Of a stretch of 39,345 bases of DNA, positions 1 to 8,268 are shown one piece after another. Position 1 is the first letter of the stretch, and each line of letters starts with the position of its first letter. Source of the DNA: JAYVYM01 sp046593925 (GTDB lineage Bacteria; Actinomycetota; Actinomycetes; Mycobacteriales; SCTD01); NCBI GenBank assembly GCA_046593925.1, contig JBKJQN010000029.1:1-39345 (forward strand), given 5' to 3'. Made by a program: the position numbers and the translations under genes. The notes below the pieces were generated by a model, which worked only from the letters and a program-made list of their open reading frames with translations, searched no databases and was not told the origin of the DNA.

Positions 1-380
1 GCCACCCCCGCCGCCGTGGAAACCCGGGCGGCGAGCATCGCCAGGTGCTCGCCGCCCGAGCGCGGGTCGTACGGCTCGACGTCACCCGTCGACACGGTGT
101 CCTGGAGCCCAGCCAGCAGGCCGGCGACCGGGGTCAGGTGCATCACCTCGCCGGGACCGACCAGCGCCGCGGGCGCCCACGGCCGGCCGGTCCGGTCGCC
201 CCAGTCGTGGGCGCGGGCGACGGCTGCCTCGCGAAAGGCCAGGTCGAGCGACGCCCCCAGGAGAACGCGGGTGACGACCGGTGCCTGCTCGTCCTGCCGG
301 GAGACAGCGAACAGCTCGAGTGTGCTGCCCTCGACGGCGAGTGCCTGCAGGGCCGCGAGCGCCCCATCGAGGCCGGTCAC
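1..380 (-). CDS. Unknown protein, partial, cut by left edge
   Basis: A GTG-initiated frame overlaps the stop of the upstream membrane-protein gene (GTGA, 377-380) and stays open through the left edge, giving about 126 codons. GC3 is high throughout and there is no internal stop. The product starts VTGLDGALAALQALAVEG and looks like a soluble alpha/beta protein with a later segment rich in Leu and Ala. I do not recognise the family. The overlap implies co-translation with the gene at 377-892. The C-terminus lies outside the window, so length and function cannot be judged. The competing plus-strand frames here have poor codon usage and were treated as shadows. Confidence 0.6.
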   Translation of the reverse strand, partial: MTGLDGALAALQALAVEGSTLELFAVSRQDEQAPVVTRVLLGASLDLAFREAAVARAHDWGDRTGRPWAPAALVGPGEVMHLTPVAGLLAGLQDTVSTGDVEPYDPRSGGEHLAMLAARVSTAAGV

Positions 381-892
381 GCCGGACGCTCCAGGTGCAC
401 GTGCGGACCCACCTGCACGGCAAGCACGGTGCTGCTCTGCGGCAGGAATCGTCGCCGGGTGAGCAGCAGCAGCGGACGTCCCTGCGCGGTCTCGACCTCG
501 AAGACGCGCACACCGGCAAGCCCCAGCACGGGGTTCACCCAATACAGGTCGCCGCGCAGGTAGAGCCCGGCGACGACGACGAGGAACACCAGCAGTGCCA
601 GACGCTGACGGCCACCGGCATCCTGCGCCGCCGCGAACGGCACGACGTAGCTGGCGAAGAAGCCGAGCACGTCCCGGTCCCGCGAATGGCCGGACACCAG
701 CTCCAGCCGGGCCGCGGGCAGCCGGCGCGTCGAGCGCCAGAACACGGCGAGCCCGACCAGCGACACGACCGCGAGCACCACGCACACGATGCTCGGCCAG
801 CCGCGCCCGAGGCTGTCCAGCAGCGCGAACAGCACCAGCAGGGGCGCGTACGACGACGTGAAGAGCACGGCGCGGACCAGCAGCGTCGGCAC
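377..892 (-). CDS. Unknown membrane protein, 171 aa
   Basis: GTG start at 892 is preceded by a GGAGG six bases upstream, which decides the start. Hydrophobic stretches lie at about residues 5-25 and 33-50 and again around 95-120 (LALLVFLVVVAGLYL), so three membrane segments are likely. A short extracytoplasmic or cytoplasmic tail follows, with RPLLLLTRRRFLPQ near the end. It sits between a PH-domain protein and an overlapping partial gene, all on the minus strand, and probably belongs to one operon with them. No catalytic motif or named family is recognised. A role in the envelope is only suggested by the neighbours. Confidence 0.65.
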   Translation of the reverse strand: MPTLLVRAVLFTSSYAPLLVLFALLDSLGRGWPSIVCVVLAVVSLVGLAVFWRSTRRLPAARLELVSGHSRDRDVLGFFASYVVPFAAAQDAGGRQRLALLVFLVVVAGLYLRGDLYWVNPVLGLAGVRVFEVETAQGRPLLLLTRRRFLPQSSTVLAVQVGPHVHLERPA

Positions 893-940
893 CCGTCACC
901 TCCCATCGTCCGGCCCGGCCGACGCTAGAGGACGGGTCCG

Positions 941-1516
941 TCAGTCCTCGCCGTCGTTGCGGTCGAGCCCTCCGGCGGAGGGTGCCGACCGCCGCCCGAA
1001 GATGCCGTCCTCGCCGAAGATCTCCTCGGTGAGGCTGGCGTAGAGCACGTCGGGCTGCGGCACGGCACGGATCCGGTGGAAGGCCTGGTCCTGGCCGGCC
1101 GACTCGAACACGAACGTCCCCCAGCCCCATCCCCAGCCGGCCGCGAGCCGGCCCGGCAGCGGCTGCTCGTACGTCAGATCGGTGACCTTGCGCAGCGGCA
1201 TCACGGCGACCTTCCTGGTCAGCAGGCCGGTGACGAGCAGCAGCCGGCGGTCGGTGACGACCAGCCGCTCGAGCCGCCAACTCGCAAGCTGCCAGCCGTA
1301 CCAGGCGACGAACCCGAGCAGCGCGACCGGCAGCCAGGGGGCAAGCACGCTGTGCTGCGGCAGCCCGGCCGCGACCCAGCCGAGCAGCACGAGTAGTCCG
1401 AGCAGCCACAGCGTCGGGCGCAGAAGGGCGACCGGGTGCCAGCGCACCTCCGCAACGAGCCGCTCGCGCTGCAGCAGGTATCGGGCCAGGTCGCCGGAGC
1501 GAATCGGAGCAGTCAC
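941..1516 (-). CDS. PH-domain (bPH2/YdbS-like) membrane protein, 191 aa
   Basis: The product begins VTAPIRSGDLARYLLQRERL and then has two adjacent hydrophobic segments (about residues 30-47 and 53-70). A region reading RLVVTDRRLLLVTGLLTRKVAVMPL follows, then LRKVTDLTYEQPL. That order, two membrane helices and then a VTDxRL...L..V..IPL..I.D pattern, is typical of bacterial PH-domain proteins (DUF304/YdbS type). The C-terminus carries an acidic tail. I chose the GTG at 1516 over a longer frame because upstream residues are low-complexity Ser/Arg and overlap the 52-residue gene ahead of it. It is the second gene of the minus-strand operon. Function in this family is poorly defined; an envelope role is inferred. 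Confidence 0.75.
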   Translation of the reverse strand: MTAPIRSGDLARYLLQRERLVAEVRWHPVALLRPTLWLLGLLVLLGWVAAGLPQHSVLAPWLPVALLGFVAWYGWQLASWRLERLVVTDRRLLLVTGLLTRKVAVMPLRKVTDLTYEQPLPGRLAAGWGWGWGTFVFESAGQDQAFHRIRAVPQPDVLYASLTEEIFGEDGIFGRRSAPSAGGLDRNDGED

Positions 1517-1526
1517 CTGCGTCGGC

Positions 1527-1685
1527 TCAAGGGCTGAGCGCGTGGAAGAACTCCAGGACGGCTCGGATGGCGTTCTGGCCACCGCGACCGGCCGAGCGCA
1601 CGGCGCTGGCAGCAACCTCGGGCGTCGCGATGACCGAGTAGATCGCAAAGGCGATGACGACCCAGATCAGAAGCTTCTTGACCAT
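1527..1685 (-). CDS. Small single-span membrane protein, 52 aa
   Basis: ATG at 1685 follows AGGAGGG with four to five bases of spacing, a strong ribosome site. The product has a basic start (MVKK), one hydrophobic helix (about residues 5-20, IWVVIAFAIYSVI) and a short amphipathic C-terminal part ending in FFHALSP. It resembles the many uncharacterised one-helix actinobacterial proteins. The gene lies 10 bases upstream of the PH-domain gene and diverges from rarD, so it probably opens the operon. Extending the frame upstream adds Arg-rich sequence without an initiation site. Confidence 0.65.
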   Translation of the reverse strand: MVKKLLIWVVIAFAIYSVIATPEVAASAVRSAGRGGQNAIRAVLEFFHALSP

Positions 1686-1759
1686 CTGACCCTCCTGCCG
1701 CCACGGACGTGCCCGCGCGATTCCTACCCGATCCAGGAGGAACTGGGGGGAGGCGCGCC
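1686..1759. promoter_or_regulatory. Divergent intergenic region between minus-strand operon and rarD
   Basis: This 74-base gap holds the start region for both directions. AGGAGGG serves the minus-strand small protein. A GGGGGGAGG lies six bases before GTG 1760 and serves rarD. I could not identify convincing -35/-10 elements by eye. Confidence 0.4.
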
Positions 1760-2692
1760 GTGACAACGCGGCTGCGGCCGGCGCCGCATACCGTTGCCGG
1801 TGTGGACGAAGTGCGCAGAGGGACGCTGTACGGGGCCGGGGCGTACCTGCTGTGGGGCCTGTTCCCGCTCTACTGGCCGCTGCTGGCGCCCAGCGGGGCG
1901 CTCGAGATCCTGGCGCACCGGATCCTGTGGTCGCTACTGGTCGTGGTGGCGATTCTGGCCGTGCTGCACCGCTGGGCCGCCGTCCGTGAGGTCGCGCGGG
2001 ACCGGGCCCGGGTCGGTCGGCTCGCGCTCGCGGCGGTGCTGATCGCGGTCAACTGGGGCACCTACATCTACGGCGTGAGCAGCGCGCAGGTCGTCGAGAC
2101 CTCGCTCGGCTACTTCATCAACCCGCTGGTCACCGTGCTGCTCGGGGTGTTTGTGCTCGGCGAGCGGTTGCGCCCGGCGCAGTGGTCGGCGCTGGGCGTC
2201 GCCGCGGCGGCTGTTGTCGTGCTGACCGTCGAGAACGGCCACCCGCCGTGGCTCGCGCTTATTCTGGCGTGTTCGTTCGGGACGTACGGGCTGCTCAAGA
2301 AGACCGCGGGCGTCCGCGCCGTCGAGGGCCTCGCCGTCGAGACCGCGGTGCTCGCCCCGGTCGCCGCGCTGTACCTGCTCGCGCTCGGCAGCCGGGGCAC
2401 CTTCACCGACGCCGGGTCGGGGCACGCGCTGCTGCTGGCCGGCGCGGGCGTCGTCACGGTGATACCGCTGCTGCTGTTCGGGGCGGCGGCGCAGCGGGTG
2501 CCGCTGGTCACCCTCGGGCTGCTGCAGTACGTCACGCCGACGATGCAGTTCCTGCTCGGGGTGCTGCTGCGACATGAGCCGCTGGGGTTGGCGAAACTGC
2601 TCGGCTTCGCCCTCGTGTGGGTCGCCCTCGCCGTGTTCACCCTCGACCTGGTGGCGTACGGCCGCCGCAACGCCGTCCCGGAGCTGGTCTGA
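1760..2692 (+). CDS. rarD: RarD-type EamA transporter
   Basis: About 310 residues with ten predicted hydrophobic helices. The first reads GAGAYLLWGLFPLYWPLL, which matches the start of the RarD branch of the drug/metabolite transporter superfamily. Further family marks are NWGTYIYGVSSAQVVETSLGYFINPL in the third/fourth helix region and ERLRPAQWSALGVAAAAV in the second repeat. It is an inner-membrane permease; RarD substrates are not well defined. GTG 1760 has the best ribosome site. GTG 1802 (VDEVRRGTLYGAG) would give a start closer to family length but has no Shine-Dalgarno. The stop overlaps the murB start (TGATG). Confidence 0.85.
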   Translation: MTTRLRPAPHTVAGVDEVRRGTLYGAGAYLLWGLFPLYWPLLAPSGALEILAHRILWSLLVVVAILAVLHRWAAVREVARDRARVGRLALAAVLIAVNWGTYIYGVSSAQVVETSLGYFINPLVTVLLGVFVLGERLRPAQWSALGVAAAAVVVLTVENGHPPWLALILACSFGTYGLLKKTAGVRAVEGLAVETAVLAPVAALYLLALGSRGTFTDAGSGHALLLAGAGVVTVIPLLLFGAAAQRVPLVTLGLLQYVTPTMQFLLGVLLRHEPLGLAKLLGFALVWVALAVFTLDLVAYGRRNAVPELV

Positions 2693-3735
2693 TGCTGACC
2701 CGCGAGGGCGTACCGCTCGCCCCCCTGACCACGCTGCGCCTCGGCGGACCGGCCGCCCGCCTGGTCACTGCGTACGACGAGCCCGAGGTCGTCGAGGCCG
2801 TCCTGGCCAACGCCCGGGTGCCGCTCCTGGTCCTGGGTGGCGGCAGCAACCTCGTCGTCGGCGACGGCGGCTTCGACGGCACGGTCGTCCGGGTCGTGTC
2901 GCGCGGGCTCGCCGCGCGCCGCGACGGCGACGATGTGCTGCTGACCGCGCAGGCCGGCGAGGACTGGGACGGCGTCGTCGAGCACGCGGTCGCCGAGGGC
3001 CTCGCCGGACTCGAGGCGCTGTCGGGCATCCCGGGCCTGGTCGGCGCGACGCCGGTGCAGAACGTCGGTGCGTACGGCGCCGACGTGTCGCAGCTGATCG
3101 AGCGCGTACGGGTGCTCGACCGCACCAGTCGCCGGGTCGTCGAGCTGACCGCCAAGCAGTGCGCCTTCGGCTATCGGGCCAGTCGTTTCAAGGCCGACAT
3201 CGACCGCTGGGTCGTGCAGGCCGTGACCTACCGGCTGGTGCCGGGCGGGCTCGGGGCGCCGGTCCGCTACGCCGAGCTCGCGCGATCCGTGGGCGTCGCG
3301 CTGGACGGGCAGGCCCCGCTGCCCGAGGTCCGCGAGGCGGTGCTCGCCCTGCGCCGCCGCAAGGGGATGGTCGTCGACGGCAGCGACCCCGACAGCCGCA
3401 GCGTCGGCTCGTTCTTCACGAACCCGGTGGTCGACGACGCCTCTCTGGCAGCGCTTTCCGCCCGGGCCGGCGACATGGAGATGCCCGGCTACCCGGCCGG
3501 CCCCGGTCGCACCAAGCTGTCAGCGGGCTGGCTGCTCGAGCGCGCCGGCTTCGCCAAGGGCCATGGCGACGGGCCGGTCGGGGTCTCCGGCAAGCACGTG
3601 CTCGCGCTGGTGCACCGCGGTGGCGGCTCGACGGAGCAGCTGCTGGAGCTCGCCCGCGAGCTACGCGATGGGGTACGCGACCGGCTCGGAATCGAGCTGG
3701 TGGTCGAGCCGGTGCTGGTCGGCGCGCAGCTCTAG
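2692..3735 (+). CDS. murB: UDP-N-acetylenolpyruvoylglucosamine reductase MurB
   Basis: 347 residues. MurB reduces UDP-GlcNAc enolpyruvate to UDP-MurNAc with NADPH and FAD, the second committed step of peptidoglycan precursor synthesis, in the cytoplasm. Visible marks are the FAD-binding loop GGGSNLVV (about 49-56), SGIPGLVGATPVQNVGAYG (111-129), the active-site YRxSRFK (161-167), the catalytic Ser in GSFFTNPV (Ser240), and TKLSAGWLLERAGFKG-like sequence (274-290). Length fits the type I enzyme found in actinobacteria. The ATG overlaps the rarD stop, so the pair is likely co-translated. Confidence 0.95.
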   Translation: MLTREGVPLAPLTTLRLGGPAARLVTAYDEPEVVEAVLANARVPLLVLGGGSNLVVGDGGFDGTVVRVVSRGLAARRDGDDVLLTAQAGEDWDGVVEHAVAEGLAGLEALSGIPGLVGATPVQNVGAYGADVSQLIERVRVLDRTSRRVVELTAKQCAFGYRASRFKADIDRWVVQAVTYRLVPGGLGAPVRYAELARSVGVALDGQAPLPEVREAVLALRRRKGMVVDGSDPDSRSVGSFFTNPVVDDASLAALSARAGDMEMPGYPAGPGRTKLSAGWLLERAGFAKGHGDGPVGVSGKHVLALVHRGGGSTEQLLELARELRDGVRDRLGIELVVEPVLVGAQL

Positions 3736-3788
3736 CACCCGCCCGGGTCCTTGCGCCAGCGACCCCTGCGGGTGTCAGATGCGCTGCG

Positions 3789-3806
3789 GCGTCCCGTTCG
3801 GGACGC
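3789..3806. terminator. Hairpin after murB
   Basis: GCGTCCC (3789-3795), loop GTTC, GGGACGC (3800-3806): a perfect 7-bp stem 54 bases after the murB stop and 17 bases before the next ATG. There is no T-tract, so it may be a weak terminator or a leader hairpin of the next gene. Confidence 0.35.
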
Positions 3807-3822
3807 GCAGCGGAGGTCGACG

Positions 3823-4101
3823 ATGACGGTGCTGGACGACGACGTCGCGGCTGCCCGCCGCGCCGTTGCGACGCTGGAGCGACTGGCCGGGACGCTCACC
3901 CGGAACGCAGACACCCTGGACGGGCGGCGCCTGCAGGCCGACGTCGGCCGGCTGGGCGCCGACCTCGACCTGCTGTGCGGCGCAGCGCACGTTCCCGAAC
4001 CGCCGGTTGCTGTCCGCGAGGTCATCCCGGACAGCAGCTACACGCACGACTTCTGGATGGACGCCGAGGACGAGGGCCTGGGCAGCTGGCGCGGCCGCTG
4101 A
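3823..4101 (+). CDS. Unknown 92-aa protein upstream of sdh
   Basis: ATG 3823 follows GGAGG with a six- to seven-base gap. The product begins with a helical, Leu-heptad-like region (residues 3-48, TVLDDDVAAARRAVATLERL onward), which suggests a coiled coil or helical hairpin. The C-terminal half is acidic (VIPDSSYTHDFWMDAEDEGLG). No signal peptide or membrane helix is seen. It lies between murB and the succinate dehydrogenase genes in the same direction, 68 bases before the sdhC-like start. I do not recognise the family. Confidence 0.7.
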   Translation: MTVLDDDVAAARRAVATLERLAGTLTRNADTLDGRRLQADVGRLGADLDLLCGAAHVPEPPVAVREVIPDSSYTHDFWMDAEDEGLGSWRGR

Positions 4102-4169
4102 GCCGGCTCCGGCACGCCCAGGCTGCACCCCCAGCTCACGAAGCCCAGCGAACGGGAGGGACCCGCTCC

Positions 4170-4967
4170 ATGACGACCACCACCCCTGGCCGGGCCGCGC
4201 CGGCCGGCCGCGCGGAGCTCGGTGCACGCACGCTGCGTACCGACCGCTGGTGGCTCCAGCCGCTCATCACCGTCACGGTGCTGGTGGCCTTCATCGCCTA
4301 CTCGACGTTCCGCGCGTTCGAGAACGCCCACTACTTCTCCGCGCCGTACATCTCGCCGTTCTACTCGCCGTGCCTCACGAACTCGTGCCAGGGCAACACG
4401 TTCCCCAAGCTGTTCTCGGGCCCGTCGTTCCTGTCCCCTGCGCTGTACATCCTCATCGTGCCACTGGGTTTCCGGTTCACCTGCTACTACTACCGCAAGG
4501 CCTACTACCGGTCGTTCTGGCTGTCGCCGCCGGCCTGCGCGGTCGCCGAGCCGCACGGCAGCTACACCGGCGAGACGCGCTTCCCGCTGGTCTTCCAGAA
4601 CGCCCACCGGTACTTCTTCTACCTCGGCCTGGTCTTCAACGCCATCCTGACGTACGACGCCGTGGTGGCGTTCCGCAACGGCCGGGACGAGTGGTTCCAC
4701 ATGGGGCTCGGCACCCTCGTGCTGGTCGTCAACGCGACGCTGCTGTGGCTGTACTCGCTGTCGTGCCACTCCTGCCGGCACATCGTCGGCGGCCGGCTCA
4801 AGCACTTCTCCGCCCACCCGGTCCGCTACCGGGCCTGGACGTTCGTGTCCAGGCTCAACGCGCGGCACATGCAGCTGGCCTGGGTCAGCCTGATCGGGGT
4901 CGCCCTCACCGACGTGTACGTCCGTGAGCTCGCAACCGGCGCGATCACCGACGTGAGGTTCTTCTGA
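4170..4967 (+). CDS. Succinate dehydrogenase membrane anchor (Sdh1-type cytochrome b-like subunit)
   Basis: 265 residues with about five membrane helices: WLQPLITVTVLVAFIAYSTF near 28-47, a short one near 92-106, and three in the C-terminal half. Several His and Cys residues sit next to helices (NAHRYFFYLGL, SLSCHSCRHIVGG, NARHMQLAW) and could ligate heme. One large anchor instead of separate SdhC and SdhD matches the actinobacterial Sdh1 arrangement. The loop between helices 1 and 2 carries a Cys pair (CLTNSC) on the predicted outside. The stop overlaps the sdhA start (TGATGG), so the anchor is coupled to the catalytic subunit. GGGAGGG precedes the ATG. Confidence 0.85.
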   Translation: MTTTTPGRAAPAGRAELGARTLRTDRWWLQPLITVTVLVAFIAYSTFRAFENAHYFSAPYISPFYSPCLTNSCQGNTFPKLFSGPSFLSPALYILIVPLGFRFTCYYYRKAYYRSFWLSPPACAVAEPHGSYTGETRFPLVFQNAHRYFFYLGLVFNAILTYDAVVAFRNGRDEWFHMGLGTLVLVVNATLLWLYSLSCHSCRHIVGGRLKHFSAHPVRYRAWTFVSRLNARHMQLAWVSLIGVALTDVYVRELATGAITDVRFF

Positions 4968-6760
4968 TGGAGCTCGAGCGACACGCGTACGACGTCGTCG
5001 TCATCGGTGCGGGCGGCGCCGGGCTGCGCGCCGCGATCGAGGCGCACGGCCAGGGCGCGCGGACGGCGGTGGTCTGCAAGAGCCTGCTGGGCAAGGCGCA
5101 CACCGTGATGGCCGAAGGCGGCATCGCCGCGGCGATGGGCAACGTCTACCCGGAGGACGGCTGGCAGGTGCACTTCCGCGACACCATGCGTGGCGGGAAG
5201 ATGCTCAACCACTGGCGGATGGCGCAGCTGCACGCGCAGGAGGCACCGGACCGGGTACGCGAGCTCGAGGACTGGGGCGCGCTGTTCGACCGCACCCCCG
5301 AAGGGCTGATCTCCCAGCGCGACTTCGGCGGCCACCGGTACGCCCGGCTCGCGCACGTCGGCGACCGCACCGGCCTGGAACTGATCCGCACCCTGCAGCA
5401 GCGCACCGTCGAGCTCGGCATCGACGTGTTCATGGAGTGCACGGTCACCCGGCTGCTGACGGCTGCGGACGGCAGCATCAGCGGCGCCTTCGGCTACCGG
5501 CGTGAGGACGGCGCGTTCCTGAGCTGGCAGGCACCTTCGGTGGTGCTCGCGACCGGCGGCATCGGCAAGTCGTACCGCGTCACCTCCAACTCCTGGGAGT
5601 ATACCGGCGACGGGCACTCCCTGGCACTGACGGCCGGCGCCACGTTGGTCAACATGGAGTTCGTGCAGTTCCACCCGACCGGCATGGTCTGGCCGCCGTC
5701 GGTACGCGGGATCCTGGTCACCGAGTCGGTACGCGGCGACGGCGGAATCTTGAAGAACTCGGCCGGCAACCGCTTCATGTTCGACTACATCCCCGACTAC
5801 TTCCGCAAGGAGACGGCCGAGACGCAGGAGGAGGCCGACCGCTGGTACACCGACAAGAAGAACAACCGGCGGCCACCCGAGCTGCTGCCCCGTGACGAGG
5901 TCGCACGGGCTATCAACAGCGAGGTGAAGGCCGGCCGCGGCTCACCGCACGGCGGCGTGCTGCTCGACATCGCCTCGCGCCGCGACGCCGACTACATCAA
6001 GAAGCGGCTTCCGTCGATGTACCACCAGTTCCGCGAGCTGGCCGAGGTCGACATCACCGCCGAGCCGATGGAGGTCGGGCCGACCTGCCACTACGTGATG
6101 GGCGGCGTCGAGGTCGACCCGGAGACCGCCGCGGCGCTGGTGCCCGGCCTGTACGCCGCCGGCGAGGTCGCCGGCGGGATGCACGGCTCCAACCGGCTCG
6201 GTGGCAACTCGCTGTCGGACCTGCTGGTGTTCGGGCGCCGTGCCGGCGCGGCCGCGGCGGCGCACGCGGCAGGTGGTGCTGCCGCCGCGCTGGACGAGGC
6301 GGCGCTGGGTGAGGCGGCGGCCGCGGCGCTCGCGCCGTTCGACCGCGCCGGCGGGGAAAACCCGTACACCGTGCAGCACGACCTGCAGGACGCCATGAAC
6401 ACCCTCGTCGGCATCATCCGTACCGAGTCCGAGGTCCAGCAGGCACTCGAGCGCATCGAGGCACTCAAGGTCCGGGCCAAAGCCCTGACGGTGGTGGGTG
6501 ACCGGCGATACAACCCCGGCTGGCACCTGGCGCTGGACCTGCCGCACATGCTCCGGGTGTCGGAGTGCATCGCCCGCGCCGCGCTGGAGCGGCAGGAGAG
6601 CCGCGGCGGCCACACCCGCGACGACTACCCCGGGCCCGACCCGGAGTGGGCGCGGATCAACGTCATCTGTGCCCAGGACGGCGAAGGTGTCGCCCTGCAC
6701 CGCCAGCCGCTGCCCGTCATGCCCGCCGAGCTCGCCAAGATCTTCGAGGAGACCGCGTGA
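4967..6760 (+). CDS. sdhA: Succinate dehydrogenase/fumarate reductase flavoprotein subunit
   Basis: 597 residues. It oxidises succinate to fumarate (or the reverse) with covalently bound FAD and feeds electrons to the iron-sulfur subunit. The dinucleotide-binding motif GAGGAGLRAA is at 14-23. The FAD-linking His is His45 in KAHTVMAEGGIAA. The substrate-site HPTG is at 236-239, followed by VTESVRGDGG. DEVARAI and the late GSNRLGGNSLSDLLVFGRRAG are standard family segments. It is slightly shorter than some Sdh1 flavoproteins but no key residue is missing. The final bases GTGA overlap the sdhB start. The order anchor-flavoprotein-FeS matches actinobacterial Sdh1 operons. Confidence 0.95.
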   Translation: MELERHAYDVVVIGAGGAGLRAAIEAHGQGARTAVVCKSLLGKAHTVMAEGGIAAAMGNVYPEDGWQVHFRDTMRGGKMLNHWRMAQLHAQEAPDRVRELEDWGALFDRTPEGLISQRDFGGHRYARLAHVGDRTGLELIRTLQQRTVELGIDVFMECTVTRLLTAADGSISGAFGYRREDGAFLSWQAPSVVLATGGIGKSYRVTSNSWEYTGDGHSLALTAGATLVNMEFVQFHPTGMVWPPSVRGILVTESVRGDGGILKNSAGNRFMFDYIPDYFRKETAETQEEADRWYTDKKNNRRPPELLPRDEVARAINSEVKAGRGSPHGGVLLDIASRRDADYIKKRLPSMYHQFRELAEVDITAEPMEVGPTCHYVMGGVEVDPETAAALVPGLYAAGEVAGGMHGSNRLGGNSLSDLLVFGRRAGAAAAAHAAGGAAAALDEAALGEAAAAALAPFDRAGGENPYTVQHDLQDAMNTLVGIIRTESEVQQALERIEALKVRAKALTVVGDRRYNPGWHLALDLPHMLRVSECIARAALERQESRGGHTRDDYPGPDPEWARINVICAQDGEGVALHRQPLPVMPAELAKIFEETA

Positions 6761-7530
6761 ACTCACCCGTCGAGGCCGCTTCGAGCCAGGACGCGACGCT
6801 GCGGGTCTGGCGCGGTGACGCGAGCGGCGGCGGCCTCCAGGACTACACCGTGGCCGTCAACGAGGGCGAGGTCGTCCTGGACATCCTGCACCGGCTGCAG
6901 GCCACCCAGGCCCCCGACCTCGCGGTGCGCTGGAACTGCAAGGCCGGCAAGTGCGGCTCGTGCAGCGCCGAGCTCAACGGCCGGCCGCGCCTGATGTGCC
7001 TGGCCCGGATGGGCACCTTCCAGGCCGGCGAGCCCATCACGATCACGCCGCTGCGGGCCTTCCCGGTGATCCGCGACCTGGTCACCGACGTGTCGTTCAA
7101 CTACGACAAGGCCGCGCAGGTACCGCCCTTCGTACCGAAGGCGCGGGACGCCGACGGCAACCACCGGATGCAGCAGGTCGACGTCGAGCGGTCGCAGGAG
7201 TTCCGCAAGTGCATCGAGTGCTTCCTGTGCCAGGACACCTGCCACGTCGTACGCGACCACGAGGAGAACAAGCTGGCCTTCGCGGGGCCGCGGTTCCTGA
7301 TGCGGATCGCCGAGCTCGACATGCACCCGCTGGACACCGTCGACCGCAAGGAAGCGGCCAAGGAGGACTTCGGGCTCGGGATGTGCAACATCACCAAGTG
7401 CTGCAGCGAGGTCTGCCCGGAGGGCATCCACATCACCGACAACGCCCTCATCCCGCTGAAGGAGCGGGTCGTCGACGCGAGGTACGACCCGCTCACCTGG
7501 CTCGGCCGGACCATCCGCCGCCGCACCTGA
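6757..7530 (+). CDS. sdhB: Succinate dehydrogenase/fumarate reductase iron-sulfur subunit
   Basis: 257 residues from GTG 6757, overlapping the sdhA stop. The N-terminal plant-type ferredoxin domain has the [2Fe-2S] ligands in CKAGKCGSC and a fourth Cys in LMC. The C-terminal ferredoxin-like domain carries CIECFLCQDTC and CNITKCCSEVCPEGI, which supply the [4Fe-4S] and [3Fe-4S] ligands. It passes electrons from SdhA to the membrane quinone site. All expected cysteines are present. It ends the three-gene sdh operon, and the following genes run on the opposite strand. Confidence 0.95.
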   Translation: MNSPVEAASSQDATLRVWRGDASGGGLQDYTVAVNEGEVVLDILHRLQATQAPDLAVRWNCKAGKCGSCSAELNGRPRLMCLARMGTFQAGEPITITPLRAFPVIRDLVTDVSFNYDKAAQVPPFVPKARDADGNHRMQQVDVERSQEFRKCIECFLCQDTCHVVRDHEENKLAFAGPRFLMRIAELDMHPLDTVDRKEAAKEDFGLGMCNITKCCSEVCPEGIHITDNALIPLKERVVDARYDPLTWLGRTIRRRT

Positions 7531-7593
7531 CCCCGCCGGCTCGACCTCACCTGGTCATCATCCGAGCAGCGGTGGCCGGGGATGCGCTGCCCG

Positions 7594-7803
7594 TCAGCCT
7601 TCCAGGCGGAAGCCGACCTTGAGCGTCACCTGGAAGGCGTCGATCTCACCGTCCACGACGTGCCCGCGGATCTCGGTCGCCTCGAACCACTCGACGTTGC
7701 GTACGGTGCGCGAGACGCGCGAGACGCCGTTGCGGATGGCCTGCTGGACCGAGTCGGGCGAACTGCCGACGACTTCAGTCACTCGGTAGACGTGGTCACT
7801 CAT
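7594..7803 (-). CDS. Dodecin family flavin-binding protein
   Basis: 69 residues, the usual dodecin length. The pattern SDHVYRVTEVVGSSPDSVQQAI, then NVEWFEATEIRGHV and FQVTLKVGFRLE, fits the beta-alpha-beta-beta fold of dodecins. These assemble as dodecamers that sequester riboflavin, FMN or CoA. Trp39 is in the place of the flavin-stacking Trp. It is a single gene on the minus strand, convergent with sdhB, about 120 bases downstream of the DUF3039 gene. Confidence 0.9.
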   Translation of the reverse strand: MSDHVYRVTEVVGSSPDSVQQAIRNGVSRVSRTVRNVEWFEATEIRGHVVDGEIDAFQVTLKVGFRLEG

Positions 7804-7924
7804 GCGGTTCCTCCAGCGGGGACGGCGGACCCGCAGCCTGCCACCCGCATCAGCCACTGTCTGCACTCGTGGCCGGCATGACCCTCGTTGCCGGCGCCAC
7901 CTGGCGACCCGACCGTGGCCCAGC

Positions 7925-8155
7925 TCAGTCCATGGACTTGAGCATCTCCATCATCTCTACGCACCTCGGACAGATCGGATACTTCTCCGGGTCGCGGTTG
8001 GGCATCCACGTCTTGCCGCAGAGGGCGACCGCGGGCACGCCGTCGATGGCGCTGCGCATGATGTCCTCCTTCTTGACGTAGTGGCTGTTCTTCGGATCGT
8101 CGTCACCGGTATCGAGGGACGGGTCGCCGACGGGGCGGGTGTCGAGCTCGGTCAT
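7925..8155 (-). CDS. DUF3039 family protein
   Basis: 76 residues. The N-terminus is acidic and probably disordered. The family core is HYVKKEDIMRSAIDG, then VALCGKTWMPNRDPEKYP and ICPRCVEMMEML. Cys in ALCGK and the pair CPRC may bind a metal, but only three cysteines are visible. DUF3039 is an actinobacterial family without an established role. It stands alone, about 110 bases from the upstream membrane-protein gene on the same strand, with two hairpins between them. Confidence 0.85.
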   Translation of the reverse strand: MTELDTRPVGDPSLDTGDDDPKNSHYVKKEDIMRSAIDGVPAVALCGKTWMPNRDPEKYPICPRCVEMMEMLKSMD

Positions 8156-8183
8156 CTGTCGAGCCTACGACCCCGGATGGACG

Positions 8184-8220
8184 GCTGTGTGCGCCTCGGG
8201 CAGCGATCGGTGCACACAGC
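8184..8220. terminator. Hairpin between membrane-protein gene and DUF3039 gene
   Basis: GCTGTGTGC (8184-8192) pairs with GCACACAGC (8212-8220): 9 bp with a 19-base loop. It may act in the minus direction after the gene at 8269-8889, or lie in the DUF3039 leader. Confidence 0.4.
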
Positions 8221-8221
8221 A

Positions 8222-8257
8222 CGGCGCCCCGGCCTCAGCGAGCAGGACGGGGCGCCG
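8222..8257 (-). terminator. Probable terminator of membrane-protein gene
   Basis: CGGCGCCCCG (8222-8231) pairs with CGGGGCGCCG (8248-8257) across a 16-base loop. It starts 12 bases after the stop codon of the minus-strand gene at 8269-8889. There is no T-tract, which is usual for high-GC actinobacteria. Confidence 0.55.
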
Positions 8258-8268
8258 CAAGGGCCGGA

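Noticed and set aside
2574..4169. An N-terminal extension of the SdhC-like protein over murB
   Set aside because: The added 530 residues are Arg/Gly-rich shadow sequence; the real start is ATG 4170 with GGGAGGG upstream.
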